Shown piece by piece: positions 34,641 through 42,931 of a DNA stretch of 64,000 nucleotides. Made by a program: the position numbers and the translations under genes. The notes under the pieces were generated by a model. That model was not told where the DNA came from and made no database searches. It saw only the letters and a program-made list of their open reading frames with translations. The stretch is from NCBI RefSeq assembly GCF_002797435.1, contig NZ_PGEN01000001.1:3036501-3100500 (forward strand), in the 5' to 3' direction. Every line of letters starts with the position of its first letter. Within the stretch, counting starts at the first letter, position 1. The DNA is from Sphingomonas koreensis. GTDB taxonomy: Bacteria > Pseudomonadota > Alphaproteobacteria > Sphingomonadales > Sphingomonadaceae.

Positions 34641-35669
34641 TCAATGCGGTTGGATGAGCAGGCCTTTGGCCCATTCGACGAACAGGCCGGGCCAGGCGGC
34701 GACCGGTTTGTCCGCGGTACCGCGCAGGCCAAAGCCATGGCCGCCGCGGGCGAACAGATGCGTCTCGACCGGAATTCCCTTTGCGCGCAGCGCAGCGCGC
34801 AACAGGACGGCGTTCTCGACCGGCACCGTCGCATCGTCCTCGGCATGGAGGAGAAAGACGGGCGGCGCGTCTGCGGGGACGTTGAGGTGCGGCGAATGCG
34901 CCCGCTCGAGCGCGGGGCTCGCATCCTTGCCGACCAGCTTCTCGCGTGAGCCCGGATGTGCGTCCGGGGCGGACATGCTGACCACGGGATAGACCGGCGC
35001 CGCGGCGGCGGGACGCGCAGACAGCGCGTCGGCGCCATCGACCGGGTCGTAGGTGCGCACGGCAAAGCGGGTGAGCAGATCGGCGCACAGATGCCCGCCG
35101 GCGGAAAAGCCCATCGCCGCGACCCGCGCAGGGTCGATGCCGTAGGTGCGGGCGCGGTGGCGGATCAGCCGCATCGCGCGCTGTGCGTCGGACAGCGAGA
35201 CATCGGGCCCCGCGGCCCACCCTTCGCCGGGCAGGCGGTAGAAGAGGACGAAAGCGGTAAAGCCGCGCGCCGACAGCCAGCGACCGAGCTCATAGCCTTC
35301 CTTGTCGATCACGATCCGGGTGTAGCCGCCGCCGGGCATGATCATCACCGCGGCGCCATTGGGCTTTTCGGGACGGAACACCGCCATGCGCGGCCGGGCG
35401 ATGCCGCTCACCGCACGATCGGCGAAGCTCTGGCCCATGCCGCGTTCGACGACGGTTTCGACCGGCGGGGTCGCGGGCATGCCCGGTGCGCCATTGGGCC
35501 ACAGGTCGATCGTCTCTGCAGGGTCGGGCAAGCGCGCCGGCCCCGGCATTCCGGTGGCCGGCGGCGCGGTTTGGCCAAGGGCGGCGGAGGCGAACACCGC
35601 CCCGCCGCCCGCAGCCGTTAGAAAAGCACGGCGGCCGGCCCGAAAAAGCCTCTCGTTCCGGTCCGCCAT
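34641..35669 (-). CDS. exported alpha/beta hydrolase (acetyl esterase type)
   Basis: About 342 residues with an N-terminal export signal (RAGRRAFLTAAGGGAVFASAALGQ), then an alpha/beta hydrolase with oxyanion motif PGGGYTR, nucleophile GFSAGGHL, acid in HAEDDATVP and His in ARGGHGFGL. This group (BD-FAE/AXE-like) removes acetyl groups from plant polysaccharides. ATG at 35669 has GGGGGAG immediately upstream and is preferred to the one at 35687. The setting between a TonB receptor and GH43 in a pectin locus suggests a pectin or xylan acetylesterase. Confidence 0.82.
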   Translation of the reverse strand: MADRNERLFRAGRRAFLTAAGGGAVFASAALGQTAPPATGMPGPARLPDPAETIDLWPNGAPGMPATPPVETVVERGMGQSFADRAVSGIARPRMAVFRPEKPNGAAVMIMPGGGYTRIVIDKEGYELGRWLSARGFTAFVLFYRLPGEGWAAGPDVSLSDAQRAMRLIRHRARTYGIDPARVAAMGFSAGGHLCADLLTRFAVRTYDPVDGADALSARPAAAAPVYPVVSMSAPDAHPGSREKLVGKDASPALERAHSPHLNVPADAPPVFLLHAEDDATVPVENAVLLRAALRAKGIPVETHLFARGGHGFGLRGTADKPVAAWPGLFVEWAKGLLIQPH

Positions 35670-35683
35670 ACTCCCCCTCTCGG

Positions 35684-38554
35684 TCACATCTTGAAGCGCG
35701 CGCCGACCAGGATGGTGCGGCCGAAATGGTTGTTCTCGTAATTCCGCTGCGCATCGAGGTCGGTGTAGCGGAAGCGATACTCGTCGGTCAGGTTGACGCC
35801 CTCGACCGACAATTCGATCGAGTCCGTCACCTTGTAGCGGATCGAGGCGTCGATGTTCAGCGTATCGCCATAGCCTTCGAACACGTTGCCGGTGGCTGAA
35901 TTGGCATCGACATAGCCCTCGCGATACGAGGCGCTGACGCGCGCCGAGAAGCGCTTGTCTTCATAGTAGAGGGTGCCGTTGACCGCCGACTTGGACAGGC
36001 CGAACAGCGTGCTTTCGCGATTGGCCTGGACGTTCGGCCCCATGTTGCAGACGCCCGCCGTCGTCGTGGGAACGCAGGCGTTCACGATCGGCCCGTTGAC
36101 GCGATAGATCGCGCTCGAATCGATCAGGGTGACGTTCACGATGCCGCCGAAGTTGCTGAGGAAGCCCGGCAGGAACTTGAACGGCGCCTGCAGCGACAGT
36201 TCGATACCCTTGAGGTTGGCGCCCGTGCCGTTGGTGATCGAGGTGATGTTCCAAAGCCGGCCCTCGGGGTTGACCGCGGCGGGCGAACTGGGCGGGATGA
36301 TCGAGGTCGGCAGGCCGGTCGAGGCGAAGGTGCCGGTGCGCGTCACGCCCAGCGGGAAGCTCTCGACATCCTTCTTGAACAGCGCGACCGAGAAGATCGA
36401 CTGCGGCGCGAAATACCATTCGAAAGCGATGTCGAACGCGGTCGCGCGGAACGGCTCCAGGAACGGATTGCCGAAGTTCACATTGTAGTTGAACCCGTCG
36501 ATCGTTCCGCCCGGCGTCAGGTTGCCGAGCGACGGACGCGTGATCACGCGCGAGACGGCGCCGCGGATGATGATGTCGTCATGCGGGAACAGCGCGATGT
36601 TCACCGACGGCAGCCAGTCGTCATAGTTGCGTTCGACCGTCACGGGCGTGCCGCTCGACAGGCCGGTCGAGCTCTGGTCGGTATGGACATAGCGAATGCC
36701 GGCGTTGAGCGCGTAGCGCAGCCCGAGCAGCTCGCCCTTGGCGTCGAACTGCAGATAGCCGCCCTTCACTTCCTCGATCACGCTGCGGGTGTTGCCCGCA
36801 TCGACCGCCGGGGTGCGCGAATAGAGCTTGGTGAATGCCGCCGCTGCCGGGATGTTCGGGATCAGGAACTGGTTGGTGTTCCCGCTCGGCTGGCCGGCGT
36901 TCCCGAGCGTGAACAGCTCGCCCATATTGCCGACCGGGAAGCCGTAGACCGCGGTCGGGCCGAAGGCCGAGGAAGGCGAGCAGGTGAGGGTGCCCAGGAC
37001 GCGGTCGACGCCACCATTGCCGCACACCACGGTATCGCGGGTGAACGCCTTCGAATCGAAGCTGAAGCGGCGATAGACACCGCCCGCCTTCACCGTGAGC
37101 GCGTCCGGCACGACATCCCATTCGGTGTTGAGCTGTGCCGTGCGGAACTTGTTGGTGACGTTGGACGGACGATCGCGAATCTCGGCGAGCTGGAAGTTCG
37201 CGGGATCGGTCACGCTGGTGCCGAAGGTCAGCTTGGGCGACTTCATGTCGCGATAGTCGTAGCTGTAGTTCTGCGCATCGCGGTCGTCGAAGACGAAGGT
37301 CGTCTCGACCGGCACGTCGGCGTTCGATTTCGAAATGCCGCCGCTCAGCGTGAAGCGGAAACGCTCGCCGACCTGCTGCTTCCAGCTGCCGCCGATCTGG
37401 TAGAATTCGGTCTTAGACTGCTTCAGGAAATGTTCGGTGCGGACCCATGCGTCGTTGAGCGTCGCCGCGATCATGTTGTTGTTGCTGTCATAGACCGGGT
37501 TGACCACATCGATCGAACGCTCGTTCGAACGCAGCAAGACCTCGCCCCATTTCTCTTCGCGGTTCTCGCTGAAGCGCGAATAGAGGCCATCGATCGAAAC
37601 CTTGGTCGCGTCGCTCGGCGACCATTGGACGCCCGCGGTGATGCCCAGCCGCTCGCGGTCGTGGCGAACCTCGCCATAGCGCGGAATGCGCGGGTGGAAG
37701 GCGAGGGCGGCCTGATCGCATGCCGCGCTCTGGCGATAGACGCCGCCGGCATTGGGCTGTGCCGCGGTGTTGGTCGCGCTCGCCTGGAAACAGGGCGTGC
37801 CGTTGACCGAGTCGAACCGCGCCTGCGACCAGCGCACCGTATTGTTGCCCAGTTCGAGCGTATCGGTCTTCTGATAGGCGGCCGAGACCGATGCGCCGAA
37901 GCTGCCGTCGGGCGACTTCCATGCCAGCAGGCCGGCGACGCGCGGACCCCAGTTCTCGGACAGATCGTTGTAGCTGCCCTGGGCGGAGGCGACGAAGGTG
38001 AAGCCTTCCTTGCCCGCCAGCGCGTTGCCTGTGTTGAGGTCGACCACCGCGCCCAGCGATCCCTCGTCCAGTTCGGCCGACGCGGTCTTGTGGACGACGA
38101 TCGAGTTGAACAGCTCGGAAGCGAAGACGTTGAAGTCGAAAGCGCGGTCGCGGTTCGACGCCGCACCGTCATGGCTGGTCGCGATCGTCTCCAGCCCGTT
38201 CACGCGTACGCGCGTGAACTGTGCGCCCAGGCCGCGCACGGTGATGCCGCGGCCTTCACCGCCGTCGCGCTGGATCGAGATGCCGGGAATGCGCTGGAGC
38301 GACTCGGCGAGGTTCTGGTCGGGGAATTTGGCGATGTCCTCGGCGACGATGGCATCGACCGCGGCGACCGATTCGCGTTTCACATTGAGCGCGGCGTCGA
38401 GCGAGGCGCGGAAGCCCGAGACGACGACTTCCTCGGGCTCTTCGGCGGCGGGATCGGCGGTCTGCGCATCCTGTGCCTGAGCTGCGGTAGCGATAACAAG
38501 AACGGATGCGGCGGTGAGCAGCCGCGCCGCCCGGCGGCGTAGAGTGACACGCAT
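35684..38554 (-). CDS. TonB-dependent receptor for pectin-derived oligosaccharides (putative)
   Basis: A 956-residue protein with signal peptide (ending near ATAAQAQ), plug domain with the FRASLDAALNVKR, DIAKFPDQNLAESLQRIPGISI and GRGITVRGLGAQF motifs common to carbohydrate receptors of sphingomonads and Caulobacter, and a barrel ending in LVGARFKM. The ATG at 38554 has GAGGGGAAG upstream. The operator-like TGACACCGGT lies 29 bases before the start. It is the first gene of the receptor-esterase-GH43 unit. Substrate is inferred from the neighbours only. Confidence 0.88.
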   Translation of the reverse strand: MRVTLRRRAARLLTAASVLVIATAAQAQDAQTADPAAEEPEEVVVSGFRASLDAALNVKRESVAAVDAIVAEDIAKFPDQNLAESLQRIPGISIQRDGGEGRGITVRGLGAQFTRVRVNGLETIATSHDGAASNRDRAFDFNVFASELFNSIVVHKTASAELDEGSLGAVVDLNTGNALAGKEGFTFVASAQGSYNDLSENWGPRVAGLLAWKSPDGSFGASVSAAYQKTDTLELGNNTVRWSQARFDSVNGTPCFQASATNTAAQPNAGGVYRQSAACDQAALAFHPRIPRYGEVRHDRERLGITAGVQWSPSDATKVSIDGLYSRFSENREEKWGEVLLRSNERSIDVVNPVYDSNNNMIAATLNDAWVRTEHFLKQSKTEFYQIGGSWKQQVGERFRFTLSGGISKSNADVPVETTFVFDDRDAQNYSYDYRDMKSPKLTFGTSVTDPANFQLAEIRDRPSNVTNKFRTAQLNTEWDVVPDALTVKAGGVYRRFSFDSKAFTRDTVVCGNGGVDRVLGTLTCSPSSAFGPTAVYGFPVGNMGELFTLGNAGQPSGNTNQFLIPNIPAAAAFTKLYSRTPAVDAGNTRSVIEEVKGGYLQFDAKGELLGLRYALNAGIRYVHTDQSSTGLSSGTPVTVERNYDDWLPSVNIALFPHDDIIIRGAVSRVITRPSLGNLTPGGTIDGFNYNVNFGNPFLEPFRATAFDIAFEWYFAPQSIFSVALFKKDVESFPLGVTRTGTFASTGLPTSIIPPSSPAAVNPEGRLWNITSITNGTGANLKGIELSLQAPFKFLPGFLSNFGGIVNVTLIDSSAIYRVNGPIVNACVPTTTAGVCNMGPNVQANRESTLFGLSKSAVNGTLYYEDKRFSARVSASYREGYVDANSATGNVFEGYGDTLNIDASIRYKVTDSIELSVEGVNLTDEYRFRYTDLDAQRNYENNHFGRTILVGARFKM

Positions 38555-38582
38555 GAAACTTCCCCTCTCAATCGGCGTCAGA

Positions 38583-38592
38583 TGACACCGGT
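38583..38592. promoter_or_regulatory. TGACACCGGT operator-like site, upstream of the receptor operon
   Basis: One of five exact copies of this ten-base motif, all in or beside gaps before pectin genes. It is half of the perfect palindrome TGACACCGGTGTCA expected for a LacI-family protein, with a degenerate second half. It lies 29 bases from the receptor start codon. Confidence 0.65.
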
Positions 38593-38737
38593 AGCTATTC
38601 GATGCCTGCTGCCGTCCGACAGCGGGCAAAATGACTTTCGGGAGGGGTGCCTTGCCGCGATTCGCGGCGAAATCAGCGCGATCCTCCCGTTTTCGCCGCG
38701 TTATCGCGGTCTCGCACCGGTAATTTCCGCTTGAGAA

Positions 38738-38747
38738 ACCGGTGTCA
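38738..38747. promoter_or_regulatory. TGACACCGGT operator-like site (reverse orientation), upstream of the ThuA-cupin/PL10 operon
   Basis: ACCGGTGTCA, the complement of the motif, sits about 100 bases before the ThuA-cupin start and about 145 bases from the site at 38583. Two sites in one divergent spacer could allow looping. A weaker CACCGGT lies at 38716. Confidence 0.65.
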
Positions 38748-38845
38748 TTGGCACATTGTTCGCGAAAGGCGCCCATGTCAAGAAGGTGCTTGGAAGGATG
38801 GGTATGGGGTTCCGCCCCCGATCGACGGCGAGAGAGGGATGCCGG

Positions 38846-39943
38846 ATGCGTGTGATTCTGCTGATTCTAGGGGCGCTGCTGCTCGCCGCTGCGACTGCGC
38901 CGCCGCCCGCGATCCTGATCTTCAGCCACACCACCGGGTACCGGCATGCCTCGATCGAGCCTGCGGCCATAGCGATCGGTGCAGCGGCGAAAGCCGCGGG
39001 CTATGCCGTCACCACGAGCGAGGATCCGGCGCTGTTCGACGACGCCGCGAAGCTCCGGGGCTTCAAGGCGATCGTGCTCCTGAACACGACGACGCGGCCG
39101 AAGGAGAATGCGTCGGGCGAATGGCTGATCGGCGCGCGGCGCGATGCGCTCCAGGCCTTCGTGCGGGGCGGCGGTGGCATCGTCGGCATCCATGGCGCTG
39201 CGGATTCGCACTATAACTGGGACTGGTACGGCCGGATGATCGGCGCGCGCTTCGCACGGCACCCGTCGGGGACGCCCAGGGGCAAGCTGACGCGCGCCGG
39301 GCTGGATCACCCGTCGATCCGTGCCCTGTCCGAATCGTTCGAAGCGGTCGACGAATGGTATTGGTTCGACGATCTCGATCCGCGGCTGCGTCCGCTGCTG
39401 CTGCTCCACCCCGCATCGATCGGTGAGAAGGGCGCCAACCCGCGTCCGATCGCCTGGGCGCACAGCTTCGAGGGCGGACGCGTCTTCTACACTGCGCTCG
39501 GCCACACGCCCGAGGCGTGGTCGGATCCGCGGATCGTCGGCCATGTCATGGGCGGGCTCGACTGGACGATCGGCCGCGGCGCACGGCCGATGGTGGTGAT
39601 CGACGAGGCCGCCAAGCAGCGCGACGAACCGCCGCCGCACGGCAGGATCGGGATGAGCACCGCATGGCGCATCACTGACGGCGTGCCCGGCCGGATGATG
39701 GAATATCGCAAGCGCGCGCTGCATCCCGGCGCGGCGATCGGTGTCCATCCGATCGACCATGACGAAGTCTATGCCGTCGTCTCCGGCGAGGGCGAGGTCG
39801 TCTCCGACGGCAAGACCGCGAAGCTCAGGCCCGGCATGACCGCCTATCTCTACGCCGGCGCACAGGTCGGTATCCGCCAGACCGGCAAGGCGCCGCTCGT
39901 TCTCATCATCAGCTATCCGCTCGAGAAGGTTCCCCAGCAATGA
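38846..39943 (+). CDS. ThuA-like domain / cupin domain fusion, exported
   Basis: A 365-residue protein with a signal peptide (about 18 residues). Residues about 22-245 are a ThuA-like glutamine-amidotransferase-fold domain (ILIFSHTTGYRHASI, GGGGIVGIHGAADSHYNW, WAHSFEGGRVFYTALGH). Residues about 270-365 form a cupin (HPIDHDEVYAVVSGEGEV). ThuA-like proteins are linked to sugar use, and some act on disaccharides; the cupin resembles sugar-binding or isomerase-like cupins. The fusion is unusual to me. The ribosome site AGAGAGGGA precedes the ATG, and the stop overlaps the PL10 start (ATGA), so it is coupled to the lyase. Confidence 0.82.
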   Translation: MRVILLILGALLLAAATAPPPAILIFSHTTGYRHASIEPAAIAIGAAAKAAGYAVTTSEDPALFDDAAKLRGFKAIVLLNTTTRPKENASGEWLIGARRDALQAFVRGGGGIVGIHGAADSHYNWDWYGRMIGARFARHPSGTPRGKLTRAGLDHPSIRALSESFEAVDEWYWFDDLDPRLRPLLLLHPASIGEKGANPRPIAWAHSFEGGRVFYTALGHTPEAWSDPRIVGHVMGGLDWTIGRGARPMVVIDEAAKQRDEPPPHGRIGMSTAWRITDGVPGRMMEYRKRALHPGAAIGVHPIDHDEVYAVVSGEGEVVSDGKTAKLRPGMTAYLYAGAQVGIRQTGKAPLVLIISYPLEKVPQQ

Positions 39944-41523
39944 TCTCACGCCGCACCCTGCTTGCCGCCTCGGCGACGCTTGCGTTCACCCCCGGCACCG
40001 CCGTGTCGCGGACCGTGTCGAAGGGTGAGATCGCCGAGACGATGAAGCGGGCGACGCGCTTCATGGTCGAGAAGCTGGCGTATCGCGGCGGCTATCTCTG
40101 GTCCTATCTGCCTGATCGCTCGCGCGTGTGGGGCGAACTCGAAGCGTACAAGACGATGGTCTGGGTGCAGCCGCCGGGCACCGCGACGATGGGGCATCTC
40201 TATCTCGACGCCTATAGCGCCACCGGCGACGACTATTATTATCAGGCCGCGGCCAAGGCGGCCGAGGCGCTGATTGCGGGCCAGCTCCCCAAGGGCGGCT
40301 GGAACTATTTCATCGATTTTGGCGGACCGGCTTCCACGAAGCGCTGGTACGACACGATCGGCAGAAACGCCTGGCGCATGGAGGAATTCCAGCACCATTG
40401 GGGCAACGCCACCTTCGACGATCAGGGCACGGGCGAGGCGATCCGACTGCTGATCCGCATCTATGCCGAGAAGCGCGAGAAGCGGTTCAAGGCGGGTCTC
40501 GACAAGGCGATCGGCTTCATCCTCGCAAGCCAGCTTCCCAATGGCGGCTGGCCCCAGCGCTGGCCCCGCGTGCCCGATGGCGGGCTGCACGGTCACCCGG
40601 ACTATACCGGCCTCATCACCTTCAACGACGGCGTCATCCACGACAATATCGATGTGCTGCTGACCTATCATCAGGCGATCGGCGACCCGCGCATCTTGCC
40701 TGCGATCGAACGTGCGATGGATATCTACCTCAAGACCCAGCAGCCCGCACCGCAGGCCGGCTGGGGCCTGCAGCATACGATGGACCTGAAGCCCGCGGGC
40801 GCCCGCACCTACGAGCCCAGGGCGCTGGTCACGCATGCGACAGCGTCGAACATCGAACAGCTGCTGAACTTCTACAAGCTGACCGGGAATGCCAAATATC
40901 TGGCGCCCGTCCCCGCTGCTCTCGACTGGCTCGAAAGCGTCCGTCTTCCTGCCGAATTGCAGCAGGGCGGCCGACAGTTCCCCACTTTTGTCGAGATCGG
41001 AACCAACAAGCCGCTCTGGGTGCATCGCCGCGGATCGAATGTCGTCAACGGCGACTATTATGCCGACGACAATCCGGAGCACACGATCGGCCATTACAAT
41101 GCCCGCCGCTCGATCGACACCGCCAGGCTGCGGCGCGACTATGAGACGTTGCGCGCGACGCCGGGCGGGGTGGCGTCGAAGGAGTCGCCGCTGCTCAAGG
41201 GGCGTCAGCCGCTGGCGAAATACTGGCTCGCCGCGGTCGAGCCTGGATCGGACAAGAATGTCGCCGGCGGCAAGGATGCCAGGGCGCTGGTCGGAACGCT
41301 CAATGCGGAGGGCTGGTGGCCGACCCAGCTCAAGGCAATGAGCCATCCCTATACCGGCCCGGGGGCGAAGACCGTGGCCGCGGGCGATTTCCGCTCCACC
41401 GATGTGGGCGACATCACGGATACTTCGCCCTTCGATGTCGAGAACGGCCCGATCGGCATCTCGACAGGTACCTATATAGATCATATGATCACACTAATAG
41501 GCGCCCTGCGGAGCGCCTCATGA
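39940..41523 (+). CDS. pectate lyase, polysaccharide lyase family 10
   Basis: A 527-residue protein with an export leader (SRRTLLAASATLAFTPG). The helical-toroid PL10 pattern is visible: RAVLWVQPPG-like region near residue 70, LPKGGWNYFIDFGG, LPNGGWPQRWPR and GHPDYTGLITFNDGVIHDNI. PL10 enzymes cleave polygalacturonate by beta-elimination, giving 4,5-unsaturated oligogalacturonides in need of KduI/KduD downstream. The length is larger than many PL10 catalytic modules (about 330), and the C-terminal 130 residues could be a separate cap. It is coupled to the ThuA-cupin gene and followed by DUF4861. Confidence 0.88.
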   Translation: MISRRTLLAASATLAFTPGTAVSRTVSKGEIAETMKRATRFMVEKLAYRGGYLWSYLPDRSRVWGELEAYKTMVWVQPPGTATMGHLYLDAYSATGDDYYYQAAAKAAEALIAGQLPKGGWNYFIDFGGPASTKRWYDTIGRNAWRMEEFQHHWGNATFDDQGTGEAIRLLIRIYAEKREKRFKAGLDKAIGFILASQLPNGGWPQRWPRVPDGGLHGHPDYTGLITFNDGVIHDNIDVLLTYHQAIGDPRILPAIERAMDIYLKTQQPAPQAGWGLQHTMDLKPAGARTYEPRALVTHATASNIEQLLNFYKLTGNAKYLAPVPAALDWLESVRLPAELQQGGRQFPTFVEIGTNKPLWVHRRGSNVVNGDYYADDNPEHTIGHYNARRSIDTARLRRDYETLRATPGGVASKESPLLKGRQPLAKYWLAAVEPGSDKNVAGGKDARALVGTLNAEGWWPTQLKAMSHPYTGPGAKTVAAGDFRSTDVGDITDTSPFDVENGPIGISTGTYIDHMITLIGALRSAS

Positions 41524-41536
41524 CATAGGAGGTGGC

Positions 41537-42916
41537 ATGCCCGGGCGGGTCGTTTGCGTAGCGTTGCTGGCTGTGGCCGGCGCAACTCCAGCTCAGGCCG
41601 CCACGTCCAGCGATCCATGGTATGTCCGCGAGGACTTCAAGCCCGTGCGGCGCATCGCGATCCGGATCGCCAACGACCTCGATCAGCCGGTGCGCGCGAC
41701 GCCGGTGGTGATCACTCCGGCGCAGATCCCCGAGCTAGCGGGGATGCACGAGCTGACTGTGACGCTGGTCGATCCCAGGGGCACGCCGCGTCCGGTCCCC
41801 ACCAAGGAACAGCTCGCGGTGATGGGGCCGCATGGAATCCGGCAGGAGGCGAACGGCCGCCAGCTCGACCTGCAGATGGACGATCTCGACAAGGACGGCG
41901 TGTGGGACGAGCTGTTCTTCCAGGCCGATCTCAAGCCGCGCGAGACGCGGACCTATTATCTCTATCTCGGCTTCCACCAGCGCGGCTGGAACCCGCACGG
42001 CGCGGCGGCCACGATCGGCAGTTATTCGCGGCACATGGTGCCCTTCTGGGAATCGGGCAATGTCGGCTGGAAGCTGTGGTTCCCCGACAGCGCCGACGTG
42101 TACGGCAAGCGCAGGAACATCCTCGTCGCGCCGCAGATCCTGACCAACAACTGGGACGGCTATGCCGTGGCCTATGTCGATCCGGCCTATGGTTCGGACA
42201 TCATGTCGGTCGACGACAGCTTCGGCGGCGGCGGGATCGGGCTGTTCGAGACGCCGGGCAGCGACCATGTCTCGCGCCCGCGCTTCTCGCCCAATGCCGA
42301 TGCGGCCGAGCGCTGGAACACCAGCCAGCTCAAGGACACGCGCTACGCGTTCGAGGTGATCGTCAACGGCCCGCTGCGCGCGATGGTGCGGATCAAGACG
42401 ATGAACTGGAACACCGGCAAGGGCCGCTATGCGCTCGAACAGGTGTACACCGCCTATGCCAATCACAATTATGCGACGGCGAAGGTGCAGTTCCATCAGT
42501 GGCAGCCGGGTGGGAAGGGCGTGCAGTTCGCCGCCGGCATCCGCAAGAAGGCGGGCGAGACGCTCGGGCTACGCCAGGGCGGCGTGGTGGTGACCACTGC
42601 GCCCGAGGCGATCCGCAATCCCGACGATACGGACTCGACGCAAAACGCGCTGACCGTCGGTTATGCCGGGATCGGGCTAGTGGTGAAGGACAGCTATGGC
42701 GCGAAGCATGTCGCGGTGGCGCAGCAGCAGGGCAATGAGCTGTTCCGCTTCCCGCAGCGGGCCGACGGCAAGTACGAATACATGCTCGCCGCCGGCTGGA
42801 GCGAGGGTGAGGTGCTCAAGACCGCCGCCGAGTTCCGCGACTATGTGGTCGGCGTGGCCAAGGAATATAACACGCCCGCGCGGCTGGCGGGGTTCGAGGT
42901 GCAGGTGAAAGAGTAA
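41537..42916 (+). CDS. DUF4861 family exported protein
   Basis: A 459-residue protein with a signal peptide ending near TPAQAA. It matches the DUF4861 pattern as I know it (LPDGRELPVQ-like VDPRGTPRPVPTK, DLDKDGVWDELFFQADL, WESGNVGWKLWFPDSADVYGKR). The family is frequent in polysaccharide-utilisation loci of Bacteroidetes and sphingomonads; its activity is not known to me. A strong ribosome site TAGGAGGTG precedes the ATG. It is third in the operon after the pectate lyase, so a role on released unsaturated oligogalacturonides or on side chains is likely. Confidence 0.75.
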   Translation: MPGRVVCVALLAVAGATPAQAATSSDPWYVREDFKPVRRIAIRIANDLDQPVRATPVVITPAQIPELAGMHELTVTLVDPRGTPRPVPTKEQLAVMGPHGIRQEANGRQLDLQMDDLDKDGVWDELFFQADLKPRETRTYYLYLGFHQRGWNPHGAAATIGSYSRHMVPFWESGNVGWKLWFPDSADVYGKRRNILVAPQILTNNWDGYAVAYVDPAYGSDIMSVDDSFGGGGIGLFETPGSDHVSRPRFSPNADAAERWNTSQLKDTRYAFEVIVNGPLRAMVRIKTMNWNTGKGRYALEQVYTAYANHNYATAKVQFHQWQPGGKGVQFAAGIRKKAGETLGLRQGGVVVTTAPEAIRNPDDTDSTQNALTVGYAGIGLVVKDSYGAKHVAVAQQQGNELFRFPQRADGKYEYMLAAGWSEGEVLKTAAEFRDYVVGVAKEYNTPARLAGFEVQVKE

Positions 42917-42931
42917 GGCAGCTACTGAACG

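Noticed and set aside
36581..38542. 653-codon plus-strand frame
   Set aside because: Antisense to the second TonB receptor; no recognisable domain.
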